In this document: one piece after another, positions 30,847 to 42,827 of the stretch | Layout: each line of letters begins with the position of its first letter | Numbering within the stretch: the first letter of the stretch is position 1 | NCBI GenBank assembly: GCA_026315105.1 | Contig: CM048745.1 | Coordinates: forward strand, 153,037,323-153,101,322 | Length of the DNA: 64,000 bases | Reading direction: 5' to 3' | Source of the DNA: Locusta migratoria | Taxonomy: Eukaryota; Arthropoda; Insecta; Orthoptera; Acrididae | Translations under genes and position numbers: made by a program | Notes under the pieces: generated by a model | The model's database searches: none | Told to the model about the DNA's origin: nothing | What the model saw: the letters and a program-made list of their open reading frames with translations, nothing else

Positions 30847-31031
30847 CCGCGACGGAATGGCCGAGCGCATTGAGGCGCTATGCTGCGATACGCGAGGCTG
30901 CTCCCCGTCGGGGGTTCGAATCCCCCCTTGGGTATGGATGTTTGTGCTATCTTTAGTATAAGTTAGTTACTAAGTAGTTTGTAAGTTTAAGTACTGATGA
31001 GCCCGCAGTTAAGTCTCATAAGCTTAACGAA
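30847..31031 (+). mobile_element. SINE with the family 1 body but a different tRNA-like head
   Basis: The head reads GCGACGGAATGGCCGAGCGC, with ATGCTGCGATACGCGAGGCT in the middle, unlike the other copies. The body (AGTAGTTTGTAAGTTTAAGT, AAGTCTCATAAGCTTAACG) is family 1. A perfect 10-bp target duplication CATTTGTGTG lies at 30837-30846 and 31032-31041. Confidence 0.9.
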
Positions 31032-31059
31032 CATTTGTGTGATTTTTTACTACATTTGT

Positions 31060-31458
31060 TGATGAATAGTAAGTGTGGTGATGAAGTTACCTTCCTTATC
31101 ACCTTGCAATATTTTAGGCTCCCATTGGAGAGGCACTTCCTTTCGTCTGCTAATCGCACTGTTTTGCGGTGCGGTCGCAAAACACAGGCACCAAACTGAT
31201 TACAGCGACAAGAGACGTCAGTGAACGGACCAACAGATCATAATTTTACGAAAAAAAATTCGTTCGAAGGAAGCTTCACACGCCAGCCATGGGATCACAT
31301 CGCTGCTATCCGTACAATATGCTCGACAGTGCCCATCTTCACATGGACCATTCGGTTTTTATATTTTGTTTATTTATTCATTGTTCCACACAACTTCTTC
31401 CTGTTTTCTCAATTGATCTGTATTCAATTTTTCAAGGTCCATCCACTGTGCCAACTTT
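31060..31458 (-). repeat. Long-TIR element, right end
   Basis: 31335-31458 is the inverted partner of 28437-28560. CCCATTGGAGAGGCACTTCC and GCGGTGCGGTCGCAAAACAC lie in the body. It is truncated at about 31458, where the mariner terminal repeat begins. Confidence 0.6.
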
Positions 31459-31942
31459 CGGGTGCTCAAAAATCAGTATAAATTTGAAAACTTAGTAAAT
31501 CACGGAATAATGTAAACAGAGGGGCAAAAACTGACTGTCCGACAGATGGCGCTTCATCTGATCAGAAAAGCAATAATTAGCATAACAAATTAAGACAAAG
31601 CACAGATGAGGTTCTTTACAAGAAATGCTCAATATGTTCACCATCATTCGTCAACAATAGCTGTAGTCGAGGAATAATGTTGTGAACAGCACTGTAAAGC
31701 ATGTCCGGAGTTATGGTGAGGCATTGGCGTCGGATGTTGTCTTTCAGCATCCCTAGAGATGTCGGTCGATCACGATACAGTTGCGACTTCAGGTAACCCC
31801 AACGCCAATAATCGAACTGACTGAGGTCTAGGGGGACCTGGGAGGCCGAGCATGACGAAAGTGGCGGCTGAGCACACGATCATGACCAAACTAAGTGCAC
31901 AAGAGATCTTTCACGCTTCTAGCAATGTGGAGTGGAGCGCCA

Positions 31943-34900
31943 TCTATAAACTCATAATAAATCTGTAAATGTAGGCCTGTTGCTGTTCCCTTAAATCTTC
32001 ACAACTACTGGACGAATCTTCATGCGGTTTTCACAGGAAACATGAGAAAAGGTTGGGTCAACATATAGGTATAATTTTATCAAAATCGGATCACGGAAAA
32101 AAAGATATCGTAATTTTAAGTGATTTCAGTAACCGCCGTGTCTGTTTGTTCAAGTATTGAAAACCTCCAAAACTACTTCACGAATTTGCATGGTGTTTTC
32201 ACGGGTAACTTGAGCATAACGCTGGACATCATATAGACTTCGTTTCATAAAAATCGGATCACGGAAAAAAAGAATATCGTGAATTGAAACTTTTTATCTA
32301 CGACCATCATGTCTGACTGTCTCTTCGAAAAAGTTTATCTCTAAAACTACTTGACGAATTTTCATTGGGTTTTCACACCTAACTTGCGCATATTGTACGG
32401 TTACATGAAGGCTTCAATAATTAAAATCGGATCGGTCAAAATAAAGATATCATAATTTAATTATTTATTTAAAAGCCATGGCGTATGTCTAATTATTAAA
32501 GGTAATCTTCAAAAGTACTAAACGAACTTTCATGGGTTTCCACAGGTAAATTGAGAATAGTTTGGTGAGTAACATAGGCTTCATTTCATCAAAATTGGAT
32601 CAGAGGAAGGAAAGATATCGCAATTTGTAGTTTATAGTGTGTGCTATGCTTGAATTGCAGCGTAGTATAGCAAAGATCCGCTAGAGGCGCTGTTACTTAC
32701 AAAGTATATATAGACCAAAGCTCTTTGCCGATGCTACGTTTTTTATTCGCATAACTAAGGTGTAATACACTGAAACAAGGGCTACGACTTTCCTTATGGC
32801 AACGGTGTAGTGTATTGATGTTGGCAACAGCCGTTGAATCCTTTTTGAAAAATCAGTCATGTACAATGGGGGGAATAATTCGTTGTATTGATAATGAAAT
32901 AAATAATTAAAGTTGTTCCGATCAGTAAATTAATGATCTCCCTAAAGCAAATATTTCGTTGCCACTCCAAGTAAAATTTAACCCAGATACGGCACACAAA
33001 AAATTCATTGACTAAGAATTGTTGGTTTTGTAGTGCTGCAAAGAAACAATACATGATCGTGTGTGCGCATTCCCTCAGTAACAGAAGTATTTTGAATTAA
33101 TAGTTCGTATTTTCAGAGATAAGATTGCGGCTAACATTGAACAGCGAGTTGCTGATTACACTTTGTATATTCACAGCTTAACGACATATGTTTGCTTCTT
33201 TTGACAGGAAACACATGAATTAAAAATATAACGACATTCCTTTGCGTCCATCGATGTTCTAATTTACATAAAAATTCTTTGCAAGGAAAATAGAATTTCT
33301 GTAGTTCCATTTCTGATTTCGGTGTATCCTCATTACATTTTGAGAGCGTTATGTTTAGGATTGCATCGAAAACGCCATAGTACAGGAAACGACAAAGTAA
33401 GGCGACGTTAGTTACATGGAACACCAAATAAATAATTATGGCGTTGCTGCGTATTTTTTATTCTCATAAATATGGTGTAATACACTACATGAAGGAGTAT
33501 AATTTTACTTACGGCGGCGGAGTTCGGTGCTAATGTTGGCAACGGCCCTGAATGCTTTTTCAAAAATCAGTCACGTAGAATCAGGGAAATATTTCTTTAT
33601 GTTCACGATGAAATAAATAACTTATGCTGTTCCGGTCAGTGAATTAATCAGCCTTCTAAAGTGAATAGTTGCCAACGATAGCCAACTAAACTGCAGCCAT
33701 TCCAAGTAAATTTAACCCAAGTAGGACACAATTTTTTTCTGCCTAGCTGTCTCCATATGTTTTGCAATGTCATGGAAAGAAAAGAAGTGCATCTTTCTAC
33801 GGTTATAGCCACTGAGCATTGCGTTCTGTGCAATTTCTCGACATTAAGCTGGAATTATCACGTTATATTGAGACAAATCCACTCTTTCAACACATTTATT
33901 TGCTCTTACGATTGGTTTGTACCGCATTGGCTGCAAAGAGGCCCCACCTCCTTTTCGCAGAGCAACCACACAAAATGAAATAACATCTACATAAACGTGT
34001 CACAGAATCAATAAGAAAGTTGAAGAAGCGTCGCAAAATGGGTCATTTACACAGTCGCCCGTCTTAACCGAACAAAAAAGGACCAAGATAAAGTCAGCGA
34101 TTAGTATATTTTTCCCAGTATCACGTGCCATTTCCACCTTAATGTTGAGAACACAAAATCTGTTTTGCGCATATGAATGGTCACTCCAGAGATATTTCTG
34201 CTCTGTGGCTGCCACTAGAGATAATATACACACGCGAGCGACGAACTCATCAGAAATCTCTCTGCTTTCATAATTGTTCGTACACTATTGTGATTTAAAT
34301 TTGTAATTACTTGCTTTTGCTGCGGACTACATTAATATAGAGAAAGACGTCTTCATTTGCAGAGACAATTGTACTTATAATCCGACTTCTGAATATATAG
34401 TTCTATTAAACAAGGTCGATTTCAACTTCATGCTTAACGCAGTAATCACTGAAGAATGTGGGGACATGTAGTAGCTGAAAGAGTGGCCGATGCTGCTAAC
34501 ACAGTCAAGACAATTCACAGGAAATACTACTATATTTAATGGAAAGTTCTATACAGACGATCAGCTGACGCCATTCCTTCGACGGTTACGCAGACTTACT
34601 TTATCGCACATCGCATATTTAAACAGACTTGAACTGCTCTGTTTATTGAATTACCAGACTTTCAGCATTCGTCGAGTTTTCGATAATAGGGAGCACTTCA
34701 TACAGAATAACTACATCGTCCCGAGTGCAACACTGCAACATACTAATATTTCATCATTCACTTACTGCGAGAGATAAACTGTTTAGTACTACACCATAGA
34801 ACCAACACATGGCGCTGTTATTACTATTAGTATTATTCATCTCAGCGATAGACGTGTTTTCAGAAGTTTACGCCAAACAGACATTCTTAACTTTATGAAA

Positions 34901-35142
34901 ACTACCTAACATTGAATTTACATTGTTCCGTAGTACGGACGTAAATTAATTTCACTCTTAGTATTAAAAACTTTATGAACATTCATCGTTTTCGACAATG
35001 ACTTCTACTTAAATTTGACATTTTGGCTAGGTGAACTGACACAGCGATCGAACAAAGATTGTCTTTTTGCTGACCTAGGTCCGGAACCCAAAGAACCATG
35101 ATATACACAGGTCCCGTTGCGAAGCACGGGCATATAACCTAG
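31943..35142 (+). mobile_element. Helitron A (3.2 kb, non-autonomous)
   Basis: It starts TCTATAAACTCATAA after A (31942) and ends CTAG at 35139-35142 before T. Near the 3' end, CCCGTTGCGAAGCACGGG can form a hairpin. Removing it rejoins a mariner reading frame, which confirms both ends. Inside are four units of about 165 bp (31985-32640, each with an AACTACTTGACGAATTTTCA-like phrase), and a direct duplication of about 300 bp (32740-33060 and 33430-33725). A 3' half is shared with the elements at 46.2 and 58.1 kb. No Rep/helicase. Confidence 0.9.
33998..34233 (-). CDS. Open frame conserved between Helitrons A and C
   Basis: The frame, antisense to the Helitron, reads CILSLVAATEQKYLWSDHSY and continues to DASSTFLLIL-stop. 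The counterpart at 58941-59258 has the same start region, the same stop and an in-frame 6-bp length difference. Upstream it is open through NNYESREISDEFVARV to a TAG. There is no ATG at the aligned start (GTG). I recognise no domain; the middle is hydrophobic (LIADFILVLFC). It may be a captured exon, an element-encoded peptide, or chance. Confidence 0.3.
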
Positions 35143-35222
35143 TCCTACATAAAAATCGTACGTTCCGCAGGTGTTTATCGGCCAGGCTGGGGATGATGCG
35201 ATTCTATAACATATCGGCGTAC

Positions 35223-35408
35223 AAAATGTTCAAATGTTTGTAAAGCTTATGGGACTTAACTACGGGGTCATCAGTCCCTAAACTTACAAACTACGTATGA
35301 ACTACTTACGAACTAGGACGGCACAAATATCCATGCCCGAGGGGGGATTCGAACCCCCGACCGTAGAGGCCGTGCAGACCGTGACTGAAGCGCCTCAGTC
35401 CCCTCGGC
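35223..35408 (-). mobile_element. tRNA-derived SINE (family 1), head slightly truncated
   Basis: Reversed copy with tail at left, lacking the last GCCGGCCGCGGT of the head. A perfect 13-bp target duplication CATATCGGCGTAC lies at 35210-35222 and 35409-35421. It sits in the mariner right arm. Confidence 0.95.
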
Positions 35409-35635
35409 CATATCGGCGTACCTCTCACCCGCCACGGTAGCAGTTACAAAACCATAATCACTCAGTTCCTCGAAGAAAAAAGGCCCGATAACGGTAGATG
35501 TTTGGTTCTAATAAAACCCCATTTCATTACAAGCATCTGTATCAATTTTTACCTCTCTATGTACATTATTCCGTGATTTATTAAGTTTTCAAAATTATAC
35601 TATCATTTTGATCACCCTGTAGATGTAGATGATAA

Positions 35636-36701
35636 CTAGCTGAACCCCCGCTGCTTCGCATGCGTTGGCTGGTTGGTCTGCACCAGTTGTTTCTTTTTAA
35701 TCCTGATGAAGAATCCGTACCTTAAGTTTCGTAGTTATAGCTTAAAAATTGAGTTAATAGCACCATATTTTTGAAAATCAATTATTGGTCGAATTCCCAA
35801 AAATACCGAAATACGTGTCTTAAATTTGAACCCCGAATCCAAATCCGAAAATCTGTCGTTCTAACTTCAAAATTGCCTAAATAGCAACAGATTTTCGAAA
35901 AACATCCCCTCTCCAGTATAACTCCATTGATGGTTGAATTTCCAAAAATACCGAAACACGAATTTTTAAAATCATAACGAATAATACAAATACCAGTTTT
36001 TGCAGCTATAGCCTCAAAATTGTCTTGACAACAATGTGTTTTCGAAAAGAATTTTTGATCCCCTCTTTTACCCCCTTAGTTTTTGAATTTCCAAAAATAC
36101 CGAAACTCGTGTCTTTTTAATCCTGATCAAGAGTCCATATCCTAAGTTTCGTAGTTATAGCTTGAAATTTGAGTTAACAGCAACATATTTTTGAAAATCA
36201 ATTTTTTGCGTCCTCTATTTTACCCCCCTTATTGGTTGAATTTCAAAAAATACCGAAACTCGTGTCTTTTTAATCCTGATCAAGAGTCCATATTCTAAGT
36301 TTCGTAGTTGTAGCTTAAAATTTGAGTTAACAGCATTATATTTTTGAAAATCAATATTTTGCGTCACCTATTTTACCCCCTTATTTGTCGAATTTCAAAA
36401 AATGCCGAAACACGTGTCTTTTAAATTTAAACCCTGAATTGAAATCCGAAATTTTATAGTTCTAGCTTGAAAATTGCCTAAATAGCTACGTATTTTCAAA
36501 AAAACCTTTCATCCCCTATTTCACCCCCTTACGGACGGAATATCGAAAAATCGCTTCTTAAATGACGCCTACAGAGTAAGATCAACACTTTCCACAAATT
36601 TCAAGTTTCTATCTTCAGTGGTTTGGGCTGGGCGTTGATGAGTCAGTCAGTCAATCAGTCAGTCAGTCAATCGGGACACTTCCTTTTATATATAGAGAAG
36701 A
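35636..36701 (-). mobile_element. Helitron D (1.07 kb, non-autonomous)
   Basis: Read on the minus strand it begins TCTTCTCTATATATAAAAGG and ends with CGCATGCGAAGCAGCGGGGG then CTAG, flanked by A and T. It contains about six tandem units of about 150 bp, each with a phrase like CCAAAAATACCGAAACACG. A GTCA-rich run (TCAGTCAGTCAATCAGTCAG) lies near the 5' end. No coding region. Confidence 0.85.
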
Positions 36702-37220
36702 TTAGAACTTGTGTTGGCTGTAGTGGTGCGATTCTAACTACTAGGTAGGATCTTCACAAGCTCTAGATGCACAAGGTGGGCTATGGTGATATTTTGTTGC
36801 GCTCAGCATCGGTGCCAGTGAATTTATTGGCTTGGCAGTTATGACCTCACGGCCTTGGGTCCACCTCGCTAAGAACATAGCCCTGAACTGCTTCCCTGCA
36901 GACTCGCTAGACCGCACCTTTCCACTGGCTGCAGAGTTTTGCGGTCGCAGCCCACCTTGAGAGTGCGCGCGCACCTACAAGAGCTGGAGAATCTCCAGTA
37001 GCTTTCTGAAATTTCTGCTATTTCTCCATGACTCTCTCTCTAAATTACGATTTGCTTAATATTGCTAGTTCCCATGCTTACACACAAGATACTATCCTCA
37101 AATTTTTCCACACTAAAAACATGCAGAATACTTAAATTTCCCACATTGCACTTTAGAGCACGTGGTCGTGAATCGTAAGGTAATCTGTTACATAAAAATG
37201 AACAGGTTAGTGAGCAATCA
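36702..37220. other. Unassigned sequence
   Basis: It is partly GC-richer (36760-36990) with overlapping short frames. No motif recognised. Confidence 0.4.
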
Positions 37221-37224
37221 GCCA

Positions 37225-37347
37225 CCAGTTACAAGGTTACAGATTTATTCACAACCGGTTTCGAGCAATTAATGCCCTTCTTCGGGTATATGCACAGGAA
37301 ACAGTTAAGAATAATATCCAAATACAAATATTACATAAAATTCGCAG
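37225..37347 (+). repeat. Repeat segment next to foldback
   Basis: CACAACCGGTTTCGAGCAAT with TTCTTCGGGTATATGCACAG is a terminus-like phrase often seen in orthopteran MITEs. It may be the outer left end of the following foldback. Confidence 0.4.
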
Positions 37348-37790
37348 TAGAATCACAGAATTAAAGGGGCTAGAGGTACAGTGTATAGAAAGCTTTCTTG
37401 GAAAGTGACAAAATGTGAAACATTAATACGCTATTCTCCTGCATTTTGATAAAATAAAGAACTGTACAAAGCATTATGTTCATATAAACGAAAAACTTTT
37501 ACATACTTACATTAAATGTGCCCTATAGGTTTACTCAGAGCATTACAGAGATTATGCTACAACTCGTAATCTTTGCAGTTGTTGTTATTACAAAGTGCTC
37601 TGAGTAAAACTATAGAGAATAATTAATGTAACTAACTAAAAAAAATTCATTTATATGAACTTAGTGTTTTGTAAAATTCCTTATTTTATCAAAATGCAGC
37701 AAAATATCGTAGTAATATTTAAAATTTTCTCTCTTTTCAAGAAAGCTTTATATACACTGTATTCTTGTCCCTTTAATTCTGTGATTCTAC
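37348..37790. mobile_element. Foldback MITE with arms of about 198 bp
   Basis: The arms 37348-37545 and 37591-37790 are inverted copies with moderate divergence, outer end GTAGAATCACAGAATTAAAG. The loop is 45 bp. No coding capacity. Confidence 0.85.
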
Positions 37791-37973
37791 GGCGATGTAA
37801 TGTGGCACTAGCTGCAAATACCCGCTTCGCTGGTTCTTTATTTTGTCGTATTTTTATTTTGATAACAATCGAGAATGCGAAAATTCTTTCTTACGCTTTG
37901 GCATCTTTCTTGATATTTTTAATTTTGAAATTGCACTATGCACTTAATGTTATTTTTCCTGATTCAAAGATTA

Positions 37974-39120
37974 GATTAGATTAGACTAGTACTTGTCCCA
38001 TAGATCATGAATACGACACTTAGTAATGACGTGGAACGTGTCAGGCTAATGAAAGGTGTTTTTACAAATTATTACTTTGTACTAAATATTACGTGACACA
38101 ATATTTTTTTTAAATTTTTATGTTTTTTCAGATTTACTAATTTATATCTAAAATTCATCTATAGTGTAGAAGGAGTTGCCATTCATAAATTCTTTTAATT
38201 TATTTTAAAATGCTAGTTCGCTATCTGTCAGACTTTTCATGCTGTTTGGTAGGTGACCAAAGACTTTTGTGGCAGCATAATTCACCCCTTTCTGTGTCAA
38301 AGCTAGATTTAACCTTGAATAATGAAGATCATTCTTTCTCCTAGCGTTGTAGTTATGTACACTGCTATTGCTTTTGAATTCGGTGGGATTGGTAATAACA
38401 AATTTCATAAGTGAATATATATATACTGAGAAGCTATTGTGAAGATATCTAGCTCTTTAAATAAGTGTCTGCAGGATGATCTTGGGTGTGCTCCAGCAAT
38501 TATTCTAATTACACGCTTTTGTGCAATAAATACTATTTTACTGAATGATGAATTACCCTGGAAAATTATGCCATACGAAAGAAGAGAATGAAAATAGACA
38601 TTGTAAGCTAATTTACTGAGATGTATATCACCAAAATTTGCAATTATCTTAATAGCATAAGTAGCTGAACTCAAACGTTTCAGCAGATCTTCAATGTGTT
38701 TTTTCCAGTTCAACCACTCATCAATGCATACAGCTTCAAATTTTGAGTATTCTACCTTTGCTACAGATTTCTGATCAAAGTCTATATTTATTAATGGTGT
38801 CATTCCGTTTACTGTGCGGAACTGTATGTACTGTGTTTTATCAATATTAATGATAATCCATTTGCTGAGAACCACTTAATGATTTTCTGAAAGACTACAT
38901 TAACAATTTCATCAGTTAGTTCTTATCTGTCAGGTGTGATAAACTATACTTGTATCATCAGCAAAAAGAATTCATCTTCATGAACATAGAATGGCAACTC
39001 ATTAATATATATTAAGAACATCAAAGGGCCCAAGACTGAACCTTGTGGCACCCCATTTTTGATTGTTGCCCAGTTTGAGGAATCAGCTGTTTTTTACATG
39101 TTATGAGAACTACTAATTTA
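37974..39120 (-). mobile_element. CR1/L2-like LINE, longest copy (copy c), C-terminal half
   Basis: Minus strand: a QGSVLGPLMFLIYINELPF-like block (decayed, about 39000-39055), an FADDTS-like region near 38950, then frames 38405-38875 and 38205-38408, and a 3' tail of TAATC repeats at 37973. It continues beyond an insertion at 41189-41410 (motif A). It is inactive because of stops and shifts. Confidence 0.8.
38405..38875 (-). pseudogene. LINE reverse-transcriptase thumb/C-terminal segment
   Basis: 156 codons including NIDKTQYIQFRTVNG, WKKHIEDLLKRLSSATYAIK, LAYNVYFHSLLSYGIIFQGN and IAQKRVIRIIAGAHPRSSCR. These are the conserved blocks after motif C in CR1/L2/Daphne-type LINEs. The next frame (38205-38408) continues with NYNARRKNDLHYSRLNLALT and GVNYAATKVFGHLPNSMKSL. 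The apparent start codon is arbitrary. Confidence 0.8.
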
Positions 39121-39226
39121 CAATTTGTTCAGTTAGTTCTTGTCTGTCAGGTTTGATACTTGTATCTTCAGCAAAAACAACCAGCTCTGCATCTTCATGG
39201 ATATAGAATGGCAAGTCATTAATATG
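39120..39226 (-). repeat. Second partial copy of the LINE motif-C region
   Basis: AGTTAGTTCTTGTCTGTCAGG with ATCTTCAGCAAAAACAACCA repeats, with differences, the segment 38915-39000. It indicates a local duplication or a second LINE fragment in the same orientation. Confidence 0.65.
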
Positions 39227-39424
39227 TTCAAGTGTTTGTAAATCTATCGGACTCAACTGCTTGGTCATCAGTCCGTAGATTACAAACTATTTAAACTAAG
39301 GTGAACTAACCTAAGGACAACACAAACACCCATGCCCGAGGGGGGACTCGAAACCCCGACAACGAACGGTCACGCGCACCGCAGCACGGCGCCCTAGTGC
39401 GCACGGATAATCCGCCGCGGCTTT
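39227..39424 (-). mobile_element. Second-family tRNA-derived SINE
   Basis: Reversed copy: tail GTTCAAGTGTTTGTAAATCT, body ACTCAACTGCTTGGTCATCA, B-box region CGAGGGGGGACTCGAAACCC, head ending CCGCCGCGGC. The head and body differ from family 1. The target duplication is unclear. Confidence 0.75.
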
Positions 39425-39526
39425 CCTAATTCGTGCGCTTCTCTTTGCAGAGAAACGACTGAAGAATATGTACATCAGTGATCACCATTGATCTCTTGAG
39501 CTCAGTGAATGTGTATCACGCATAGC

Positions 39527-39990
39527 CTGTGGCATAATCACATTTCGATGTATGTAACCTCATTGCTATACAGTCGTAAAAGTCATCGCTGGCCTTCAGT
39601 TCGAATTTTTTTTATAATTTGACGACTTTCAACCACCCTTATAGCTATCGACATGGAACTGTTATGGTTTACAGCGGGAGATGTTGGACTACAACTACAC
39701 TTAGAGACCATTCGTCCGCGATTGTGTAGCTTTTGCCGAGAGAGAAATATTGACACACATATGTAGAATTTTTATAGATGTTTGTGCCTATATTTCACTT
39801 TGTAGTCAAAACTACGAATATGGTATTATTTATCAATCTCTCATTTTGCACTATAGTGGTTGAGAGTTGACTATGACAAACGGATGTACGATATGGGAGT
39901 TTAAAGTTATCGAATTATAGAAAATTCTACGATTCTGTATCTTTCTACCCCCATGTCCTCCAAACATTTATCGTTGTTAACCCTCAATCA
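39527..39990. repeat. Dispersed repeat shared with 5720-6060
   Basis: See the entry at 5720. This copy is longer and similarly oriented, and carries no coding region. Confidence 0.6.
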
Positions 39991-41160
39991 CCACAGAGCA
40001 CAATGGTTATGGGTTGCATGCTGTAATTCTTAATTTTATTTTTCCTACTTTCTAATTATTTCCCTTTTACGAGTTTTTTGAGACTGGACTTCATCCGTCT
40101 CTTTAAGCGCTCCCTATCGCGTGTAACTGCATTGCTTTCATTATCTCAGGTAATTCTAAACATTTATATTGCATTCTGTAGTTAATTTTCTTAATTTTTC
40201 GGAAATTGAATTTATTCAATTTTATCGGTTTTCGGAATCACGTGGGTTCGAGTTCCGATTCCTGGGGTTTGCAGATAGTCGCCTGAATTCACGCCACTTC
40301 TCATATAAAACCAGTACCTAGATGGATTTTTAACAGACTGCAACTTAAGAATTCACCTTGATTTTGTATAATGAATCCGATTTTCAACCACTTCACCTTC
40401 AGTGGAGTGCGTTCATGTAATGTAGCCGTGCGTCGCCGTTAGCGTGTTTGCTCGCAGTCATTCAGATGTAATTTAACTTGGCTATACAGCCGCACCATCT
40501 CGATACAGGCTCGACAGACCAGAGCCAGCTTCAAAGTGTTTTTATATATTGTGTTTTGTGCTACCTCCGACTTGCTGAATTTCGCCTACGATAGCGGCGC
40601 CTGCTTCCGCCTCGTTATCAGCACGCTGATTTTGGTGAGTTTCGCTGTGGCATTGGGTATGTGTGAGCGAATGAGTGTTGTTTGTGAATCCTTCCCCACA
40701 GTAGCGTTAAATCATGTATAATTTAGACTGGACACCGTCCGCATTAGTCCATGTAAGAGATGCATTTTTATTGTATTAACGAAATTGGTTCCCCATTTTG
40801 CTTGTTTTCTATCTGAATAAACAAGTTTAAGTGCAGCATAATCCGTAAGTTGCCTATAGATTGTAGTTTTAGAGTACCTACCCTCTTTTATTTAATATTG
40901 TTCTTCACAAGTGCTGAGAACAAGCTCAGACGCAAGTTATTTACAACTAAATCCCGTTGCGCCATAAATGTTTTCTTAGCCACCTTTCTAAGATAACTTT
41001 AATTGTAGTGGCTTGCTTATTAATGTCTGTGAGTAATAACGTGTGAGCTGCTATGTATATTGACCACTGTAGTATTAACTTCCTGTTATTGAAGTAATTT
41101 GAAACAGGTCAGTTCTCAGTTTGGGTCAGAGAACAAAGCTTTGTAGCAGGGACTAACCAG
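39991..41160. other. Unassigned sequence
   Basis: It includes a GC-richer stretch (40420-40690) with a short frame, from 40536, that has no recognised domain. It lies between two parts of what appears to be one LINE, so it is probably inserted DNA. Confidence 0.35.
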
Positions 41161-41188
41161 TGGTTCACACGAACCTCATTTGCTAATT

Positions 41189-41410
41189 TTAGTGATAAAA
41201 CAAATCTCTTGTTTCGTTTAGTAGTCGACTTTTACCATTCATACCACAATACTTAAGCTTATCTAGTAGAATTCCGTGATTTACACAATCAAAAGCCTTT
41301 GACAGATCACAAAAAATCCCAATGGGTGATCTCCGGTTATTCAGAGCATTTAATATTTCAGAATATTTAAAATTCTCAAACCGGAAACAAGCGGAAGCAT
41401 CAAAATTCAA
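41189..41410 (-). pseudogene. LINE reverse transcriptase motif A segment
   Basis: The frame shows SEILNALNNRRSPIGIFCDL, SKAFDCVNHGILLDKLKYCG and MNGKSRLLNETRDLF. FCDLSKAFD is motif A of CR1/L2-type LINEs and carries the first catalytic aspartate. It has the same orientation as the LINE at 37974-39120 and corresponds to its missing N-terminal side. Confidence 0.8.
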
Positions 41411-41775
41411 GTTACTTCAGATATGCGATGTGTAATGCAAATTTTCCAACACGACCAGTTAAAGTACATTTCCCTCAAACCACCTATCGCATATACCTTG
41501 GAAGTGTAAACTTCCAGAACACGCATTTAACTCACACGTAACTTTCGCAATATATCGAAAAAAGTTTACTAGCAATCGAGTCTGACATTGCAAAAATCGA
41601 CAGTTTGATGGCCCATTGAAACAGACAAATCAATTAGTTGATGTGATCTATTCACAGCGAACACCACACAAGTGTTGACTGCTGCAAGAATATGAAGAAA
41701 GACCATTTTTCAGTTTCCAAGAAGAACCGGCAAATACTTTTTTTTTTCATCTACCCCAAGGAAGCGCACACAGGG

Positions 41776-42827
41776 CCGAGTTGAGGTGGTTGCGTCCCTC
41801 AGCGATACAGATAGCCGTAGGTGCAACCACAGCGGAGGGGTATCTGTGGAGAGGCCAGACAAACGTGTGGTTCCTGAAGAGGGGCAGCAGCCTTTTCAGT
41901 AGTTACAGGGGCAACAGTCTGGATGATTCACTGAGCTGGCCTTGTAACATCAGCTAACATGGCTTTGTCATGCAGTTACTACTAACGGATGAAAGCAAGG
42001 GGAAACTACACTCGTTAATTTTGCCGAGGACATGCAGCTCTACTGAAAAAAAGATATGATGATGGCATGTTCGAGGGTAAAAAATTCCGGAGGTAAAATA
42101 GTCCCCCATATGGATCTCTGAGTGGTGCTATTCAGGAGATGTCGCCATCACGGAAGACAACACTGGCATTCTACTGACCGGAGCGTGGAATGTTGTATCC
42201 CCTAAACTGAAAGAGATGTTAGAAAGTTTAAAAAGGGAAAAGAATAGATTGAAATTAGATATAGTGGGGCTTAGTGAAGTTCGGTGGAAAGACCGATAGG
42301 ATTTCTGATCATGTGAGTACCGGATTATGTAGAAGTCGGTCTAATAATGAGGAAGAAAATATGAAAGCGGAAAAACTACTGCGTTCTCGCATTATAAAAG
42401 TCAACACAGATACGAAGCCAACACCTACCACAATCTTTTAAGTTGATATGCTAAGTATTTCTGCTGATGAGGAGGAGATCGAAGAAATATATGTTGAGAT
42501 AAAGGAAATTTCTCAGACGACTAAGGGAGAAGAAAACTTGAATGGGGGACTGGAATTTGTTAGTAGGAAAAGGAAGGGAAACAAAAATAAAAGGTGAATA
42601 TGAACTGGGGAAAAGAAATGAATTAGGAAACCGATCGGTACAATTTTGCACGGTACATAATTAAATCGTAACAAACATTTGGTTTAAGAATCATGTAAGA
42701 AGGTTGTAAATGTGGAAGAGACCAGGAGACACCGGAAGGCCAAAGACAGATTTTATAATAGACGTAGATTTCTGAACTGGTTTTAAACTATGAGACATAC
42801 CCAGACTCACATTTATAATCTGACTGT
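41776..42827 (+). mobile_element. RTE-type LINE copy 4, 5'UTR and endonuclease
   Basis: The 5' leader matches copy 1 from 309 (GGCCAGACAAACGTGTGGTT, CTGAAGAGGGGCAGCAGCCT). The endonuclease follows with GAWNV-like and LSEVRWK-like codons near 42185-42290. An EYELGKRNELGNRSVQFCT block lies near 42597-42655. Frames are heavily broken. It stops at about 42827, where an LTR element is inserted, and resumes near 43845. Confidence 0.8.

Larger units (their letters stand above)
31459..35619 (-). mobile_element. Mariner-family element split by a Helitron and a SINE
   Basis: The left end GGGTGCTCAAAAATCAGTAT and right end (inverse CAGGGTGATCAAAATGATAG, then TA) match the 20507-21095 copy. Mariner DNA is 31459-31942 and 35143-35619. 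On the minus strand it encodes GPFFFEELSDYGFV and TVAGERYADML on the right side. The frame crosses the Helitron junction as a decayed FM(stop)DGAPLHIARSVK block with the second catalytic aspartate. It ends with ITPDMLYSAVHNIIPRLQLL. The N-terminal half is absent. Confidence 0.85.

Noticed and set aside
31985..32640. CRISPR-like array
   Set aside because: The units are about 165 bp, diverged and tandem without spacers, and lie inside a Helitron in eukaryotic DNA.
40536..40721. Possible first exon with membrane segment
   Set aside because: Short, no recognisable domain, and no partner exon or clear promoter in the window.
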